Shown: piece by piece, positions 4,430 through 5,914 of the stretch | Layout of the letters: the number at the start of each line of letters is the position of its first letter | Numbering within the stretch: the first letter of the stretch is position 1 | DNA from: Flavobacteriales bacterium | GTDB taxonomy: Bacteria > Bacteroidota > Bacteroidia > Flavobacteriales_D > Parvicellaceae | DNA: 5,914 bases | Direction: 5' to 3' | Assembly (NCBI GenBank): GCA_026993705.1 | Contig: JALWSJ010000128.1 | Span: 1-5,914 of the forward strand | Notes under the pieces: model-generated | The model's database searches: none | What the model was told of the DNA's origin: nothing | Seen by the model: the letters and a program-made list of their open reading frames with translations, nothing else | Made by a program: the position numbers and the translations under genes

Positions 4430-5434
4430 ATGGAAAATTTAGATAAAGCGATTGAAGGATTAGAAGAGGTGGGATATTTGGAGGTGGATACGCCTAAGAC
4501 GATTGATTTTGTAGCGGAGATTAAGAAGTTAAAAGAAGAGAAAAATGCGGTGATTTTAGCTCATTATTATCAAGAGCCAGGAATACAAGAAATTGCTGAT
4601 TATGTGGGAGATAGTTTGGGCTTATCTCAAAAAGCAGCAAGCGTGGAGGCGGATATTATAGTTTTTGCTGGGGTGCATTTTATGGCGGAAACAGCAAAGA
4701 TTTTGAATCCTGATAAAAAGGTATTGTTGCCAGATTTGAAAGCGGGTTGTTCGTTGGCTGAGTCGTGTTCTGCGGAAGATTTAGCTGAGTTTAAGAAAAA
4801 ATATCCAAATCATGTGGTTGTTACTTATGTTAATGCTTCGGCAGAGGTGAAGGCACATAGTGATTTGGTGTGTACTTCTTCCAATGCAAAGAAAATTATA
4901 GAGTCGATTCCAGAAGACCAACCGATTATTTTTGCTCCAGATAAGAATTTGGGGGCATACATCAATAAGGAAACGGGAAGAAATATGGTGCTTTGGGATG
5001 GTGCTTGCGTGGTACATGAGGCTTTTTCGTTGGATAAATTGGTGGAATTGCATCTTCAGCATCCCGACGCTAAGATTATTGCTCATCCAGAATCGGAAGC
5101 TCATATTTTGAAAGTTGCCGATTATATTGGTTCTACCTCGGGAATGATAAATTTTGTTAAGTCCGATTCTAGTAAAAAATATATAGTTGGAACGGAAGCA
5201 GGAATATTACACGAAATGAGCAAGGAAGCTCCTGATAAAGAATTGATTCCTGCTCCTGCTAATGAAGATAATACTTGTGCTTGTTCGGAATGTAGTTATA
5301 TGAAAATGAATACGATGCAAAAGTTGTATTTGTGTATGAAATATGAATTGCCAGAAGTAACGGTTGACGAAGAAATTAGAAAAAAAGCCTTGATTCCGAT
5401 TGAGCGTATGCTTGAAATTTCAGCACAGAAATAG
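4430..5434 (+). CDS. nadA: Quinolinate synthase, [4Fe-4S] enzyme of de novo NAD synthesis
   Basis: The enzyme condenses iminoaspartate with dihydroxyacetone phosphate to quinolinate in the cytosol. The start at 4430 gives 334 residues. The frame is open further upstream to 4313, but those 39 codons read through the hairpin and promoter and are not protein-like. Family signatures are AVILAHYYQEPGIQEIAD (40-57), GDSLGLSQKA (60-69), VFAGVHFMAETAKIL (78-92), LPDLKAGCSLAESC (100-113), VTYVNASAEVKA (131-142), APDKNLG (169-175), AHPESEA (218-224) and GTEAGILHEM (254-263). The expected cluster ligands are C107, C193 (in WDGACVVHE) and C288. E. coli NadA has a CxxCxxC tail motif; here the first position is threonine (T282), with C285 and C288 kept, which is compatible with only the last cysteine binding the cluster. 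nadB follows 12 bp downstream. Confidence 0.97.
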   Translation: MENLDKAIEGLEEVGYLEVDTPKTIDFVAEIKKLKEEKNAVILAHYYQEPGIQEIADYVGDSLGLSQKAASVEADIIVFAGVHFMAETAKILNPDKKVLLPDLKAGCSLAESCSAEDLAEFKKKYPNHVVVTYVNASAEVKAHSDLVCTSSNAKKIIESIPEDQPIIFAPDKNLGAYINKETGRNMVLWDGACVVHEAFSLDKLVELHLQHPDAKIIAHPESEAHILKVADYIGSTSGMINFVKSDSSKKYIVGTEAGILHEMSKEAPDKELIPAPANEDNTCACSECSYMKMNTMQKLYLCMKYELPEVTVDEEIRKKALIPIERMLEISAQK

Positions 5435-5446
5435 AATATTAAATCG

Positions 5447-5914
5447 ATGAGTGTAAAACATTTTGATGTACTAATATTAGGCTCAGGAGTAGCCGGTTTA
5501 AGTACAGCCATAAAAACTGCTAAACAATTACCCGATGTTAGTATTGGAGTGATAACCAAATCTTTTGATTATGAATCGAACACAAAATATGCTCAAGGAG
5601 GTATTGCAGTGGTTTGGGATAAATTAGATTCTTTTGAAAGCCATATAGAAGATACGCTAAAAGCTGGAGATTATCTAAATGATAAAGAAGTTGTTCGCAT
5701 GGTAATAGAAGAAGCTCCAAAGCGACTTAATGAATTGATAGCATGGGGAGCGGAGTTTGATGCCGATAAAAAAGGGAATTATGATTTAGGAAAAGAAGGA
5801 GGGCACTCTGCAAACCGCATCATTCATCATAAAGATATTACAGGTTTTGAGATTGAGACAACCTTGCTTGAACAAGTAAAAAACTTACCTAACATTACTA
5901 CGTTGCAACATCAT
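5447..5914 (+). CDS. nadB: L-aspartate oxidase, N-terminal 156 residues (cut by the window end)
   Basis: This FAD enzyme oxidises L-aspartate to iminoaspartate, the unstable substrate passed to NadA. The fragment starts MSVKHFDVLILGSGVAGLST, with the FAD-binding GxGxxG at residues 12-17. It then shows ESNTKYAQGGIA (43-54), a hallmark of the succinate dehydrogenase/fumarate reductase/NadB flavoprotein group that lies near FAD, and KEGGHSANRIIHH (116-128) followed by ITGFEIETTL (131-140), which matches the NadB form of the substrate-site loop. A full protein is usually 500-540 residues, so about 30 percent is visible. The ATG 12 bp after the nadA stop is the natural start, and the pair is surely one operon. 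The frame is intact to the last base. Confidence 0.95.
   Translation, partial: MSVKHFDVLILGSGVAGLSTAIKTAKQLPDVSIGVITKSFDYESNTKYAQGGIAVVWDKLDSFESHIEDTLKAGDYLNDKEVVRMVIEEAPKRLNELIAWGAEFDADKKGNYDLGKEGGHSANRIIHHKDITGFEIETTLLEQVKNLPNITTLQHH

Overview
The window looks like AT-rich chromosomal DNA from a member of the Flavobacteriia (Bacteroidota). Three things point there: perfect matches to the Bacteroidota -7 promoter box (TAnnTTTG) before several genes, A-rich leaders without clear Shine-Dalgarno sequences, and proteins of flavobacterial type. The genus cannot be named from the sequence.

Left edge (1-577): this is a junkyard of gene pieces. A tail fragment resembling the tRNA 2-selenouridine synthase MnmH runs out of frame into the first helix of an AroQ-type chorismate mutase. 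That helix is fused in frame to the C-terminal half of a glycerol-3-phosphate cytidylyltransferase (TagD type). On the other strand lies the first ~30 residues of a rubrerythrin/VIT1-like protein. None of the four pieces can be a functional copy of its family.

Minus-strand membrane pair (570-2126): a CDF-family zinc/divalent cation exporter (296 aa) and, upstream of it, a MarC-family membrane protein (207 aa). The exporter has its own candidate promoter. Its stop codon overlaps the start of the truncated VIT1-like gene, so an older metal-handling operon was probably cut short here. Before marC lies a structured element of about 140 nt on the same strand.

Plus-strand genes (2450-3818): pcm (protein-L-isoaspartate methyltransferase, protein repair), with a -7 box almost touching its start codon, then 40 bp later a secreted outer-membrane beta-barrel protein of unknown role.

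Non-coding block (3819-4429): about 600 bp without a gene but full of structure. It holds two long hairpins that share a ~50-bp palindromic core, a third copy of one hairpin arm that allows alternative pairing, and a second copy of the structured element seen before marC. That second copy ends in a 20-bp perfect stem. The two structured elements share short conserved blocks around stems of unrelated sequence, which is the signature of a structured RNA family. They resemble what I remember of the Flavo-1 RNA motif, but this was not verified.

Right edge (4430-5914): nadA and the start of nadB, 12 bp apart, behind a well-formed -7 box. NadB oxidises L-aspartate to iminoaspartate and NadA condenses it with dihydroxyacetone phosphate to quinolinate, so this is the de novo NAD operon. 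nadB runs off the window.

The coding genes are ordinary housekeeping. The unusual material is the fragment mosaic at the left edge and the nested palindromes between the barrel gene and nadA.
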